Positions 8,788-19,695 of a stretch of DNA of 64,000 nucleotides are shown piece by piece. Numbering within the stretch: the stretch's first letter is position 1; every line of letters starts with the position of its first letter. The DNA comes from Macropodus opercularis. Taxonomy: Eukaryota; Chordata; Actinopteri; Anabantiformes; Osphronemidae. The stretch lies in assembly GCA_030770545.1 (NCBI GenBank), contig JAUCMP010000049.1, positions 124,001 through 188,000 of the forward strand, given 5' to 3'. Made by a program: the position numbers and the translations under genes. The notes below the pieces were generated by a model. The model was not told where the DNA came from, ran no database searches, and worked only from the letters and a program-made list of their open reading frames with translations.

Positions 8788-8869
8788 CCCCGGGTAGGGG
8801 ACGTATCAGATATTAAACTGATAAGAACAGATACTACACTTGATCTTAGCCAAAAGGCCGAGAAGCGAT
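8788..8869 (-). pseudogene. U2 snRNA copy b, 5' part (nt 1-82)
   Basis: U2 nt 1-82, including the branch-point recognition sequence, are followed directly by the 5' end of element 3. The Sm site is absent, being 7 kb downstream at 1720-1870. The upstream promoter block is present. The spacer upstream of this copy has several private differences from the array consensus (9011-9100), including a changed segment near 9090. Confidence 0.94.
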
Positions 8870-9267
8870 GACCTGCATGCTCGTGATGCCAGAGGCCGCC
8901 TCTTTTGGGCGCCCCTCGCTGGTCGCGGTGCAGTGTGTTGAACTGGCAGCGAGAAAGCGCCGTCTGCTTAGCACCGCCCACAGCCGTGCTCTCCTTGCAC
9001 GCCCCCAGATCTCCCACATGACGATGCGCTGCAGGCCCGCTGAGCGTCGGGGCCTGTGCAGACGCACGTACATGAAGTTACACCCACACCTGGGTGAAAC
9101 GCATGCGTTTCAAAGCATCGAACCACAAACACACTCACGCATATAAAGTGACACAGGCAGGACACTCTGCAGCTCTGCGTGCACAAAACGCGAGGCCACG
9201 AGAAAGACTTGGGAGGGGTCGTCTCTCGACGCCGGCGTATTTCTCTGTTACTTTCACAAAACTCTGG

Positions 9268-9385
9268 CGGCTCTGCCGAGGGGCAAAGCCCAGCAAAAAT
9301 TGACTCAACCCGTTTGAGTTCCTCTCCACGGAAATCTTTAGTAAAAGGCGAAAGACTTGTGCGTTATGAAGAGAAACCGGAGCGA
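9268..9385 (-). ncRNA. U5 snRNA, copy b
   Basis: Same RNA sequence as copy a. It lies 6 bp closer to its U2 gene than in other units because of a 6-bp deletion in the spacer. Confidence 0.93.
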
Positions 9386-9561
9386 AGATGGCCCGGGCCT
9401 CAAAGCGAAGCAGAGGCCCCTCGTCTTCCCAGCCACAGCCGTCACGGAAGACCCAGCTATTGCCGCTTGCTAGGCCCCTCCCTTTGCCCGGAGCCATGCA
9501 CCCGATAGGCTCTGTGCAATCACAGTGGCTCACGACTAGGCTTTTGTCTTTGACATCTGAC

Positions 9562-9724
9562 GAGGGGAGAGCGCGAACGCAGTCCCCCACTACCACAAAT
9601 TATGCAGTCGAGATTCCCGCATTTGGGGAATTCGCAGGGGTCAGACAGCCGGTGTGCAATGGCTGAGCCTCGCCCTGGGTGAACCACCTTCTTGATCATG
9701 GTATCTCCCCTGCCAGGTAAGTAT
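9562..9724 (-). ncRNA. U1 snRNA, copy b
   Basis: Array-consensus U1, 163 nt, with an intact AATTTGTGG Sm site and 5' end. Confidence 0.95.
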
Positions 9725-10029
9725 GACTTGCTCCGCTCGCACTCAGGGAGCTCTCTCCGGGACTAACCACGCTCACTGACGGTGCTGACAGTGGGAAGAA
9801 GGCAGCTTTGCGGAGCCTACCGGTCTGCACCAGTTGTACTTTTCAGTAAAGGCTGGCGAACGTTAGTCGCTGTTCTCTCTCTGTCTTGTTGTTTTCTCTC
9901 AAAGGGGAGCAAACTTGTCCCATCATGCATTGCTGCCTTTTTCCACAGGAAATCCCACAGGCTGGACAGAAGGTGAGCCCGACAGAGCGGAGCGCAATGA
10001 CAATGGCTTGGCGTTGAACACAGAGTGTG

Positions 10030-10217
10030 GGGGGCACCGTTCCCAGAAGCGCTGCAATACCAGGCCAATGCGTGGAGTGGACGGAGCAAGCCCCTGTTCC
10101 ACCTGCCTGCTCCAAAAAGCAATTTAATATATGGTCCCCGGGTAGGGGACGTATCAGATATTAAACTGATAAGAACAGATACTACACTTGATCTTAGCCA
10201 AAAGGCCGAGAAGCGAT
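10030..10217 (-). ncRNA. U2 snRNA, copy c (complete)
   Basis: The RNA is 188 nt, the usual vertebrate length. It begins ATCGCTTCTCGGCC. It contains the branch-point recognition sequence GTAGTA (nt 33-38), the stem-loop II region, the Sm region (CTTTTTGG) and the 3' stem-loops that bind U2-A' and U2-B''. U2 pairs with the intron branch site in the spliceosome. This copy differs from the array consensus at two positions: nt 113 (G to C, plus strand 10105) and nt 151 (C to T, plus strand 10067). It is the first uninterrupted U2 next to the retrotransposon-bearing copy b. Confidence 0.95.
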
Positions 10218-10259
10218 GACCTGCATGCTCGTGATGCCAGAGGCCGCCTCTTTTGGGCG

Positions 10260-10279
10260 CCCCTCGCTGGTCGCGGTGC
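10260..10279 (-). promoter_or_regulatory. PSE-like element of U2 (representative unit c)
   Basis: Minus-strand GCACCGCGACCAGCGAGGGG lies at -43 to -62 from the U2 start. Position and the ACCG..AC core fit the proximal sequence element bound by SNAPc at vertebrate snRNA genes. The same block sits at the same distance in the other units, including those with interrupted U2. Confidence 0.6.
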
Positions 10280-10597
10280 AGTGTGTTGAACTGGCAGCGA
10301 GAAAGCGCCGTCTGCTTAGCACCGCCCACAGCCGTGCTCTCCTTGCACGCCCCCAGATCTTGCAGATGGCGATCCACTGCAGGCCCGCTGAGCGTCGGGG
10401 CCTGTGCAGACGCGCGTACATGAAGTTACACCCACACATGGCAACGCATGCGTTTCAAAGCATCGAACCACAAACACACTCACGCATATAAAGTGCGCGT
10501 AATGACACAGGCAGGACACTCTGCAGCTCTGCGTGCACAAAACGCGAGGCCACGAGAAAGACTTGGGAGGGGTCGTCTCTCGACGCCGGCGTATTTC

Positions 10598-10616
10598 TCT
10601 GTTACTTTCACAAAAC
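10598..10616 (-). terminator. 3' box of U5 (representative unit c)
   Basis: Minus-strand GTTTTGTGAAAGTAACAGA lies about 6 nt downstream of the U5 3' end. It matches the snRNA 3'-end processing signal GTTTN0-3AAARNNAGA well, allowing one extra spacer base. The same sequence follows every U5 copy. Confidence 0.7.
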
Positions 10617-10621
10617 TCTGG

Positions 10622-10739
10622 CGGCTCTGCCGAGGGGCAAAGCCCAGCAAAAATTGACTCAACCCGTTTGAGTTCCTCTCCACGGAAATCTTTAGTAAAA
10701 GGCGAAAGACTTGTGCGTTATGAAGAGAAACCGGAGCGA
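10622..10739 (-). ncRNA. U5 snRNA, copy c
   Basis: Same RNA as copy a. Used as the coordinate reference for spacing: 404 bp from the U2 5' end and 176 bp from the U1 3' end. Confidence 0.94.
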
Positions 10740-10782
10740 AGATGGCCCGGGCCTCAAAGCGAAGCAGAGGCCCCTCGTCTTC

Positions 10783-10803
10783 CCAGCCACAGCCGTCACG
10801 GAA
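10783..10803 (-). promoter_or_regulatory. PSE-like element of U5 (representative unit c)
   Basis: Minus-strand TTCCGTGACGGCTGTGGCTG lies at about -44 to -64 from U5. It shares the CCGTGAC-type core and the position with the U1 and U2 blocks. It sits in the short 176-bp gap after U1, so any U5 distal element would have to overlap the U1 gene or its 3' region. Confidence 0.55.
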
Positions 10804-10892
10804 GACCCAGCTATTGCCGCTTGCTAGGCCCCTCCCCTTGCCCGGAGCCATGCACCCGATAGGCTCTGTGCAATCACAGTGGCTCACGACTA

Positions 10893-10908
10893 GGCTTTTG
10901 TCTTTGAC
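10893..10908 (-). terminator. Probable 3' box of U1 (representative unit c)
   Basis: Minus-strand GTCAAAGACAAAAGCC begins 8 nt after the U1 3' end. It resembles the snRNA 3' box less closely than the U5 one does. Confidence 0.45.
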
Positions 10909-10915
10909 ATCTGAC

Positions 10916-11078
10916 GAGGGGAGAGCGCGAACGCAGTCCCCCACTACCACAAATTATGCAGTCGAGATTCCCGCATTTGGGGAATTCGCAGGGGTCAGAC
11001 AGCCGGTGTGCAATGGCTGAGCCTCGCCCTGGGTGAACCACCTTCTTGATCATGGTATCTCCCCTGCCAGGTAAGTAT
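10916..11078 (-). ncRNA. U1 snRNA, copy c
   Basis: Consensus U1, 163 nt. The spacer just upstream of this unit's promoter carries a private change (ctttaagg for ctttgcgg near 11162). Confidence 0.95.
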
Positions 11079-11120
11079 GACTTGCTCCGCTCGCACTCAG
11101 GGAGCTCTCTCCGGGACTAA

Positions 11121-11139
11121 CCACGCTCACTGACGGTGC
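11121..11139 (-). promoter_or_regulatory. PSE-like element of U1 (representative unit c)
   Basis: Minus-strand GCACCGTCAGTGAGCGTGG lies at -43 to -61 from the U1 start. It shares its GCACCG start with the U2 block at the same distance, supporting a common SNAPc-type promoter for all three genes. Confidence 0.6.
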
Positions 11140-11270
11140 TGACAGTGGGAAGAAGGCAGCTTTAAGGAGCCTACCGGTCTGCACCAGTTGTACTTTTCAG
11201 TAAAGGCTGGCGAACGTTAGTCGCTGTTCTCTCTCTGTCTTGTTGTTTTCTCTCAAAGGGGAGCAAACTT

Positions 11271-11290
11271 GTCCCATCATGCATTGCTGC
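11271..11290. promoter_or_regulatory. ZNF143/Staf (SPH) site, probable U1 distal element
   Basis: TCCCATCATGCATTGCTGC matches the SPH motif bound by ZNF143/Staf. It lies about 193-212 bp upstream of the U1 start, where vertebrate snRNA genes have their distal sequence element. It is repeated in every unit. I did not find an equally clear site near -200 of U2 or U5. Confidence 0.65.
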
Positions 11291-11383
11291 CTTTTTCCAC
11301 AGGAAATCCCACAGGCTGGACAGAAGGTGAGCCCGACAGAGCGGAGCGCAATGACAATGGCTTGGCGTTGAACACAGAGTGTG

Positions 11384-11571
11384 GGGGGCACCGTTCCCAG
11401 AAGCGCTGCAATACCAGGCCGATGCGTGGAGTGGACGGAGCAAGCCCCTGTTCCACCTCCCTGCTCCAAAAAGCAATTTAATATATGGTCCCCGGGTAGG
11501 GGACGTATCAGATATTAAACTGATAAGAACAGATACTACACTTGATCTTAGCCAAAAGGCCGAGAAGCGAT
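11384..11571 (-). ncRNA. U2 snRNA, copy d (complete)
   Basis: Array-consensus U2, 188 nt. Confidence 0.95.
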
Positions 11572-11975
11572 GACCTGCATGCTCGTGATGCCAGAGGCCG
11601 CCTCTTTTGGGCGCCCCTCGCTGGTCGCGGTGCAGTGTGTTGAACTGGCAGCGAGAAAGCGCCGTCTGCTTAGCACCGCCCACAGCCGTGCTCTCCTTGC
11701 ACGCCCCCAGATCTTGCAGATGGCGATCCACTGCAGGCCCGCTGAGCGTCGGGGCCTGTGCAGACGCGCGTACATGAAGTTACACCCACACATGGCAACG
11801 CATGCGTTTCAAAGCATCGAACCACAAACACACTCACGCATATAAAGTGCGCGTAATGACACAGGCAGGACACTCTGCAGCTCTGCGTGCACAAAACGCG
11901 AGGCCACGAGAAAGACTTGGGAGGGGTCGTCTCTCGACGCCGGCGTATTTCTCTGTTACTTTCACAAAACTCTGG

Positions 11976-12093
11976 CGGCTCTGCCGAGGGGCAAAGCCCA
12001 GCAAAAATTGACTCAACCCGTTTGAGTTCCTCTCCACGGAAATCTTTAGTAAAAGGCGAAAGACTTGTGCGTTATGAAGAGAAACCGGAGCGA
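11976..12093 (-). ncRNA. U5 snRNA, copy d
   Basis: Identical to copy a within the RNA. Confidence 0.94.
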
Positions 12094-12269
12094 AGATGGC
12101 CCGGGCCTCAAAGCGAAGCAGAGGCCCCTCGTCTTCCCAGCCACAGCCGTCACGGAAGACCCAGCTATTGCCGCTTGCTAGGCCCCTCCCCTTGCCCGGA
12201 GCCATGCACCCGATAGGCTCTGTGCAATCACAGTGGCTCACGACTAGGCTTTTGTCTTTGACATCTGAC

Positions 12270-12432
12270 GAGGGGAGAGCGCGAACGCAGTCCCCCACTA
12301 CCACAAATTATGCAGTCGAGATTCCCGCATTTGGGGAATTCGCAGGGGTCAGACAGCCGGTGTGCAATGGCTGAGCCTCGCCCTGGGTGAACCACCTTCT
12401 TGATCATGGTATCTCCCCTGCCAGGTAAGTAT
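12270..12432 (-). ncRNA. U1 snRNA, copy d
   Basis: Array-consensus U1. Confidence 0.95.
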
Positions 12433-12737
12433 GACTTGCTCCGCTCGCACTCAGGGAGCTCTCTCCGGGACTAACCACGCTCACTGACGGTGCTGACAGT
12501 GGGAAGAAGGCAGCTTTGCGGAGCCTACCGGTCTGCACCAGTTGTACTTTTCAGTAAAGGCTGGCGAACGTTAGTCGCTGTTCTCTCTCTGTCTTGTTGT
12601 TTTCTCTCAAAGGGGAGCAAACTTGTCCCATCATGCATTGCTGCCTTTTTCCACAGGAAATCCCACAGGCTGGACAGAAGGTGAGCCCGACAGAGCGGAG
12701 CGCAATGACAATGGCTTGGCGTTGAACACAGAGTGTG

Positions 12738-12925
12738 GGGGGCACCGTTCCCAGAAGCGCTGCAATACCAGGCCGATGCGTGGAGTGGACGGAGCAAGCC
12801 CCTGTTCCACCTCCCTGCTCCAAAAAGCAATTTAATATATGGTCCCCGGGTAGGGGACGTATCAGATATTAAACTGATAAGAACAGATACTACACTTGAT
12901 CTTAGCCAAAAGGCCGAGAAGCGAT
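12738..12925 (-). ncRNA. U2 snRNA, copy e (complete)
   Basis: Array-consensus U2. Confidence 0.95.
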
Positions 12926-13329
12926 GACCTGCATGCTCGTGATGCCAGAGGCCGCCTCTTTTGGGCGCCCCTCGCTGGTCGCGGTGCAGTGTGTTGAACT
13001 GGCAGCGAGAAAGCGCCGTCTGCTTAGCACCGCCCACAGCCGTGCTCTCCTTGCACGCCCCCAGATCTTGCAGATGGCGATCCACTGCAGGCCCGCTGAG
13101 CGTCGGGGCCTGTGCAGACGCGCGTACATGAAGTTACACCCACACATGGCAACGCATGCGTTTCAAAGCATCGAACCACAAACACACTCACGCATATAAA
13201 GTGCGCGTAATGACACAGGCAGGACACTCTGCAGCTCTGCGTGCACAAAACGCGAGGCCACGAGAAAGACTTGGGAGGGGTCGTCTCTCGACGCCGGCGT
13301 ATTTCTCTGTTACTTTCACAAAACTCTGG

Positions 13330-13447
13330 CGGCTCTGCCGAGGGGCAAAGCCCAGCAAAAATTGACTCAACCCGTTTGAGTTCCTCTCCACGGAAATCTT
13401 TAGTAAAAGGCGAAAGACTTGTGCGTTATGAAGAGAAACCGGAGCGA
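13330..13447 (-). ncRNA. U5 snRNA, copy e
   Basis: Identical to copy a within the RNA. Confidence 0.94.
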
Positions 13448-13623
13448 AGATGGCCCGGGCCTCAAAGCGAAGCAGAGGCCCCTCGTCTTCCCAGCCACAG
13501 CCGTCACGGAAGACCCAGCTATTGCCGCTTGCTAGGCCCCTCCCCTTGCCCGGAGCCATGCACCCGATAGGCTCTGTGCAATCACAGTGGCTCACGACTA
13601 GGCTTTTGTCTTTGACATCTGAC

Positions 13624-13786
13624 GAGGGGAGAGCGCGAACGCAGTCCCCCACTACCACAAATTATGCAGTCGAGATTCCCGCATTTGGGGAATTCGCAGG
13701 GGTCAGACAGCCGGTGTGCAATGGCTGAGCCTCGCCCTGGGTGAACCACCTTCTTGATCATGGCATCTCCCCTGCCAGGTAAGTAT
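13624..13786 (-). ncRNA. U1 snRNA variant (A23G), copy e
   Basis: U1 with one change at nt 23 (plus strand 13764, T to C), in the stem of stem-loop I. A G.U pair would keep the stem. Copy g has the same variant, copy f between them does not. Confidence 0.95.
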
Positions 13787-14091
13787 GACTTGCTCCGCTC
13801 GCACTCAGGGAGCTCTCTCCGGGACTAACCACGCTCACTGACGGTGCTGACAGTGGGAAGAAGGCAGCTTTGCGGAGCCTACCGGTCTGCACCAGTTGTA
13901 CTTTTCAGTAAAGGCTGGCGAACGTTAGTCGCTGTTCTCTCTCTGTCTTGTTGTTTTCTCTCAAAGGGGAGCAAACTTGTCCCATCATGCATTGCTGCCT
14001 TTTTCCACAGGAAATCCCACAGGCTGGACAGAAGGTGAGCCCGACAGAGCGGAGCGCAATGACAATGGCTTGGCGTTGAACACAGAGTGTG

Positions 14092-14279
14092 GGGGGCACC
14101 GTTCCCAGAAGCGCTGCAATACCAGGCCGATGCGTGGAGTGGACGGAGCAAGCCCCTGTTCCACCTCCCTGCTCCAAAAAGCAATTTAATATATGGTCCC
14201 CGGGTAGGGGACGTATCAGATATTAAACTGATAAGAACAGATACTACACTTGATCTTAGCCAAAAGGCCGAGAAGCGAT
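14092..14279 (-). ncRNA. U2 snRNA, copy f (complete)
   Basis: Array-consensus U2. Confidence 0.95.
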
Positions 14280-14683
14280 GACCTGCATGCTCGTGATGCC
14301 AGAGGCCGCCTCTTTTGGGCGCCCCTCGCTGGTCGCGGTGCAGTGTGTTGAACTGGCAGCGAGAAAGCGCCGTCTGCTTAGCACCGCCCACAGCCGTGCT
14401 CTCCTTGCACGCCCCCAGATCTTGCAGATGGCGATCCACTGCAGGCCCGCTGAGCGTCGGGGCCTGTGCAGACGCGCGTACATGAAGTTACACCCACACA
14501 TGGCAACGCATGCGTTTCAAAGCATCGAACCACAAACACACTCACGCATATAAAGTGCGCGTAATGACACAGGCAGGACACTCTGCAGCTCTGCGTGCAC
14601 AAAACGCGAGGCCACGAGAAAGACTTGGGAGGGGTCGTCTCTCGACGCCGGCGTATTTCTCTGTTACTTTCACAAAACTCTGG

Positions 14684-14801
14684 CGGCTCTGCCGAGGGGC
14701 AAAGCCCAGCAAAAATTGACTCAACCCGTTTGAGTTCCTCTCCACGGAAATCTTTAGTAAAAGGCGAAAGACTTGTGCGTTATGAAGAGAAACCGGAGCG
14801 A
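14684..14801 (-). ncRNA. U5 snRNA, copy f
   Basis: Identical to copy a within the RNA. Confidence 0.94.
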
Positions 14802-14977
14802 AGATGGCCCGGGCCTCAAAGCGAAGCAGAGGCCCCTCGTCTTCCCAGCCACAGCCGTCACGGAAGACCCAGCTATTGCCGCTTGCTAGGCCCCTCCCCT
14901 TGCCCGGAGCCATGCACCCGATAGGCTCTGTGCAATCACAGTGGCTCACGACTAGGCTTTTGTCTTTGACATCTGAC

Positions 14978-15140
14978 GAGGGGAGAGCGCGAACGCAGTC
15001 CCCCACTACCACAAATTATGCAGTCGAGATTCCCGCATTTGGGGAATTCGCAGGGGTCAGACAGCCGGTGTGCAATGGCTGAGCCTCGCCCTGGGTGAAC
15101 CACCTTCTTGATCATGGTATCTCCCCTGCCAGGTAAGTAT
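14978..15140 (-). ncRNA. U1 snRNA, copy f
   Basis: Array-consensus U1 (A at nt 23). Confidence 0.95.
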
Positions 15141-15445
15141 GACTTGCTCCGCTCGCACTCAGGGAGCTCTCTCCGGGACTAACCACGCTCACTGACGGTG
15201 CTGACAGTGGGAAGAAGGCAGCTTTGCGGAGCCTACCGGTCTGCACCAGTTGTACTTTTCAGTAAAGGCTGGCGAACGTTAGTCGCTGTTCTCTCTCTGT
15301 CTTGTTGTTTTCTCTCAAAGGGGAGCAAACTTGTCCCATCATGCATTGCTGCCTTTTTCCACAGGAAATCCCACAGGCTGGACAGAAGGTGAGCCCGACA
15401 GAGCGGAGCGCAATGACAATGGCTTGGCGTTGAACACAGAGTGTG

Positions 15446-15633
15446 GGGGGCACCGTTCCCAGAAGCGCTGCAATACCAGGCCGATGCGTGGAGTGGACGG
15501 AGCAAGCCCCTGTTCCACCTCCCTGCTCCAAAAAGCAATTTAATATATGGTCCCCGGGTAGGGGACGTATCAGATATTAAACTGATAAGAACAGATACTA
15601 CACTTGATCTTAGCCAAAAGGCCGAGAAGCGAT
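15446..15633 (-). ncRNA. U2 snRNA, copy g (complete)
   Basis: Array-consensus U2. Confidence 0.95.
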
Positions 15634-16037
15634 GACCTGCATGCTCGTGATGCCAGAGGCCGCCTCTTTTGGGCGCCCCTCGCTGGTCGCGGTGCAGTGT
15701 GTTGAACTGGCAGCGAGAAAGCGCCGTCTGCTTAGCACCGCCCACAGCCGTGCTCTCCTTGCACGCCCCCAGATCTTGCAGATGGCGATCCACTGCAGGC
15801 CCGCTGAGCGTCGGGGCCTGTGCAGACGCGCGTACATGAAGTTACACCCACACATGGCAACGCATGCGTTTCAAAGCATCGAACCACAAACACACTCACG
15901 CATATAAAGTGCGCGTAATGACACAGGCAGGACACTCTGCAGCTCTGCGTGCACAAAACGCGAGGCCACGAGAAAGACTTGGGAGGGGTCGTCTCTCGAC
16001 GCCGGCGTATTTCTCTGTTACTTTCACAAAACTCTGG

Positions 16038-16155
16038 CGGCTCTGCCGAGGGGCAAAGCCCAGCAAAAATTGACTCAACCCGTTTGAGTTCCTCTCCACG
16101 GAAATCTTTAGTAAAAGGCGAAAGACTTGTGCGTTATGAAGAGAAACCGGAGCGA
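16038..16155 (-). ncRNA. U5 snRNA, copy g
   Basis: Identical to copy a within the RNA. Confidence 0.94.
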
Positions 16156-16331
16156 AGATGGCCCGGGCCTCAAAGCGAAGCAGAGGCCCCTCGTCTTCCC
16201 AGCCACAGCCGTCACGGAAGACCCAGCTATTGCCGCTTGCTAGGCCCCTCCCCTTGCCCGGAGCCATGCACCCGATAGGCTCTGTGCAATCACAGTGGCT
16301 CACGACTAGGCTTTTGTCTTTGACATCTGAC

Positions 16332-16494
16332 GAGGGGAGAGCGCGAACGCAGTCCCCCACTACCACAAATTATGCAGTCGAGATTCCCGCATTTGGGGAA
16401 TTCGCAGGGGTCAGACAGCCGGTGTGCAATGGCTGAGCCTCGCCCTGGGTGAACCACCTTCTTGATCATGGCATCTCCCCTGCCAGGTAAGTAT
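16332..16494 (-). ncRNA. U1 snRNA variant (A23G), copy g
   Basis: Carries the same nt-23 change as copy e (plus strand 16472). Confidence 0.95.
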
Positions 16495-16799
16495 GACTTG
16501 CTCCGCTCGCACTCAGGGAGCTCTCTCCGGGACTAACCACGCTCACTGACGGTGCTGACAGTGGGAAGAAGGCAGCTTTGCGGAGCCTACCGGTCTGCAC
16601 CAGTTGTACTTTTCAGTAAAGGCTGGCGAACGTTAGTCGCTGTTCTCTCTCTGTCTTGTTGTTTTCTCTCAAAGGGGAGCAAACTTGTCCCATCATGCAT
16701 TGCTGCCTTTTTCCACAGGAAATCCCACAGGCTGGACAGAAGGTGAGCCCGACAGAGCGGAGCGCAATGACAATGGCTTGGCGTTGAACACAGAGTGTG

Positions 16800-16987
16800 G
16801 GGGGCACCGTTCCCAGAAGCGCTGCAATACCAGGCCGATGCGTGGAGTGGACGGAGCAAGCCCCTGTTCCACCTCCCTGCTCCAAAAAGCAATTTAATAT
16901 ATGGTCCCCGGGTAGGGGACGTATCAGATATTAAACTGATAAGAACAGATACTACACTTGATCTTAGCCAAAAGGCCGAGAAGCGAT
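16800..16987 (-). ncRNA. U2 snRNA, copy h (complete)
   Basis: Array-consensus U2. Confidence 0.95.
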
Positions 16988-17391
16988 GACCTGCATGCTC
17001 GTGATGCCAGAGGCCGCCTCTTTTGGGCGCCCCTCGCTGGTCGCGGTGCAGTGTGTTGAACTGGCAGCGAGAAAGCGCCGTCTGCTTAGCACCGCCCACA
17101 GCCGTGCTCTCCTTGCACGCCCCCAGATCTTGCAGATGGCGATCCACTGCAGGCCCGCTGAGCGTCGGGGCCTGTGCAGACGCGCGTACATGAAGTTACA
17201 CCCACACATGGCAACGCATGCGTTTCAAAGCATCGAACCACAAACACACTCACGCATATAAAGTGCGCGTAATGACACAGGCAGGACACTCTGCAGCTCT
17301 GCGTGCACAAAACGCGAGGCCACGAGAAAGACTTGGGAGGGGTCGTCTCTCGACGCCGGCGTATTTCTCTGTTACTTTCACAAAACTCTGG

Positions 17392-17509
17392 CGGCTCTGC
17401 CGAGGGGCAAAGCCCAGCAAAAATTGACTCAACCCGTTTGAGTTCCTCTCCACGGAAATCTTTAGTAAAAGGCGAAAGACTTGTGCGTTATGAAGAGAAA
17501 CCGGAGCGA
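17392..17509 (-). ncRNA. U5 snRNA, copy h
   Basis: Identical to copy a within the RNA. Confidence 0.94.
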
Positions 17510-17685
17510 AGATGGCCCGGGCCTCAAAGCGAAGCAGAGGCCCCTCGTCTTCCCAGCCACAGCCGTCACGGAAGACCCAGCTATTGCCGCTTGCTAGGCC
17601 CCTCCCCTTGCCCGGAGCCATGCACCCGATAGGCTCTGTGCAATCACAGTGGCTCACGACTAGGCTTTTGTCTTTGACATCTGAC

Positions 17686-17848
17686 GAGGGGAGAGCGCGA
17701 ACGCAGTCCCCCACTACCACAAATTATGCAGTCGAGATTCCCGCATTTGGGGAATTCGCAGGGGTCAGACAGCCGGTGTGCAATGGCTGAGCCTCGCCCT
17801 GGGTGAACCACCTTCTTGATCATGGTATCTCCCCTGCCAGGTAAGTAT
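17686..17848 (-). ncRNA. U1 snRNA, copy h
   Basis: Array-consensus U1. Confidence 0.95.
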
Positions 17849-18153
17849 GACTTGCTCCGCTCGCACTCAGGGAGCTCTCTCCGGGACTAACCACGCTCAC
17901 TGACGGTGCTGACAGTGGGAAGAAGGCAGCTTTGCGGAGCCTACCGGTCTGCACCAGTTGTACTTTTCAGTAAAGGCTGGCGAACGTTAGTCGCTGTTCT
18001 CTCTCTGTCTTGTTGTTTTCTCTCAAAGGGGAGCAAACTTGTCCCATCATGCATTGCTGCCTTTTTCCACAGGAAATCCCACAGGCTGGACAGAAGGTGA
18101 GCCCGACAGAGCGGAGCGCAATGACAATGGCTTGGCGTTGAACACAGAGTGTG

Positions 18154-18341
18154 GGGGGCACCGTTCCCAGAAGCGCTGCAATACCAGGCCGATGCGTGGA
18201 GTGGACGGAGCAAGCCCCTGTTCCATCTCCCTGCTCCAAAAAGCAATTTAATATATGGTCCCCGGGTAGGGGACGTATCAGATATTAAACTGATAAGAAC
18301 AGATACTACACTTGATCTTAGCCAAAAGGCCGAGAAGCGAT
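18154..18341 (-). ncRNA. U2 snRNA variant, copy i (complete)
   Basis: One difference from consensus at nt 116 (G to A; plus strand 18226), just after the Sm region. Its promoter spacer has gatccagtgc instead of gatccactgc, shared with copies k and l. Confidence 0.94.
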
Positions 18342-18745
18342 GACCTGCATGCTCGTGATGCCAGAGGCCGCCTCTTTTGGGCGCCCCTCGCTGGTCGCGG
18401 TGCAGTGTGTTGAACTGGCAGCGAGAAAGCGCCGTCTGCTTAGCACCGCCCACAGCCGTGCTCTCCTTGCACGCCCCCAGATCTTGCAGATGGCGATCCA
18501 GTGCAGGCCCGCTGAGCGTCGGGGCCTGTGCAGACGCGCGTACATGAAGTTACACCCACACATGGCAACGCATGCGTTTCAAAGCATCGAACCACAAACA
18601 CACTCACGCATATAAAGTGCGCGTAATGACACAGGCAGGACACTCTGCAGCTCTGCGTGCACAAAACGCGAGGCCACGAGAAAGACTTGGGAGGGGTCGT
18701 CTCTCGACGCCGGCGTATTTCTCTGTTACTTTCACAAAACTCTGG

Positions 18746-18863
18746 CGGCTCTGCCGAGGGGCAAAGCCCAGCAAAAATTGACTCAACCCGTTTGAGTTCC
18801 TCTCCACGGAAATCTTTAGTAAAAGGCGAAAGACTTGTGCGTTATGAAGAGAAACCGGAGCGA
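18746..18863 (-). ncRNA. U5 snRNA, copy i
   Basis: Identical to copy a within the RNA. Confidence 0.94.
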
Positions 18864-19039
18864 AGATGGCCCGGGCCTCAAAGCGAAGCAGAGGCCCCTC
18901 GTCTTCCCAGCCACAGCCGTCACGGAAGACCCAGCTATTGCCGCTTGCTAGGCCCCTCCCCTTGCCCGGAGCCATGCACCCGATAGGCTCTGTGCAATCA
19001 CAGTGGCTCACGACTAGGCTTTTGTCTTTGACATCTGAC

Positions 19040-19202
19040 GAGGGGAGAGCGCGAACGCAGTCCCCCACTACCACAAATTATGCAGTCGAGATTCCCGCAT
19101 TTGGGGAATTCGCAGGGGTCAGACAGCCGGTGTGCAATGGCTGAGCCTCGCCCTGGGTGAACCACCTTCTTGATCATGGTATCTCCCCTGCCAGGTAAGT
19201 AT
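19040..19202 (-). ncRNA. U1 snRNA, copy i
   Basis: Array-consensus U1. Confidence 0.95.
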
Positions 19203-19507
19203 GACTTGCTCCGCTCGCACTCAGGGAGCTCTCTCCGGGACTAACCACGCTCACTGACGGTGCTGACAGTGGGAAGAAGGCAGCTTTGCGGAGCCTACCG
19301 GTCTGCACCAGTTGTACTTTTCAGTAAAGGCTGGCGAACGTTAGTCGCTGTTCTCTCTCTGTCTTGTTGTTTTCTCTCAAAGGGGAGCAAACTTGTCCCA
19401 TCATGCATTGCTGCCTTTTTCCACAGGAAATCCCACAGGCTGGACAGAAGGTGAGCCCGACAGAGCGGAGCGCAATGACAATGGCTTGGCGTTGAACACA
19501 GAGTGTG

Positions 19508-19695
19508 GGGGGCACCGTTCCCAGAAGCGCTGCAATACCAGGCCGATGCGTGGAGTGGACGGAGCAAGCCCCTGTTCCACCTCCCTGCTCCAAAAAGCAA
19601 TTTAATATATGGTCCCCGGGTAGGGGACGTATCAGATATTAAACTGATAAGAACAGATACTACACTTGATCTTAGCCAAAAGGCCGAGAAGCGAT
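19508..19695 (-). ncRNA. U2 snRNA, copy j (complete)
   Basis: Array-consensus U2, with the majority spacer form gatccactgc. Confidence 0.95.

Noticed and set aside
10481..10495. TATAAAG word on the plus strand in each U5-U2 spacer (catataaagtg)
   Set aside because: A Pol III or Pol II gene starting from it was considered, but no PSE at the right distance or RNA gene follows; unit b also carries a deletion right beside it.
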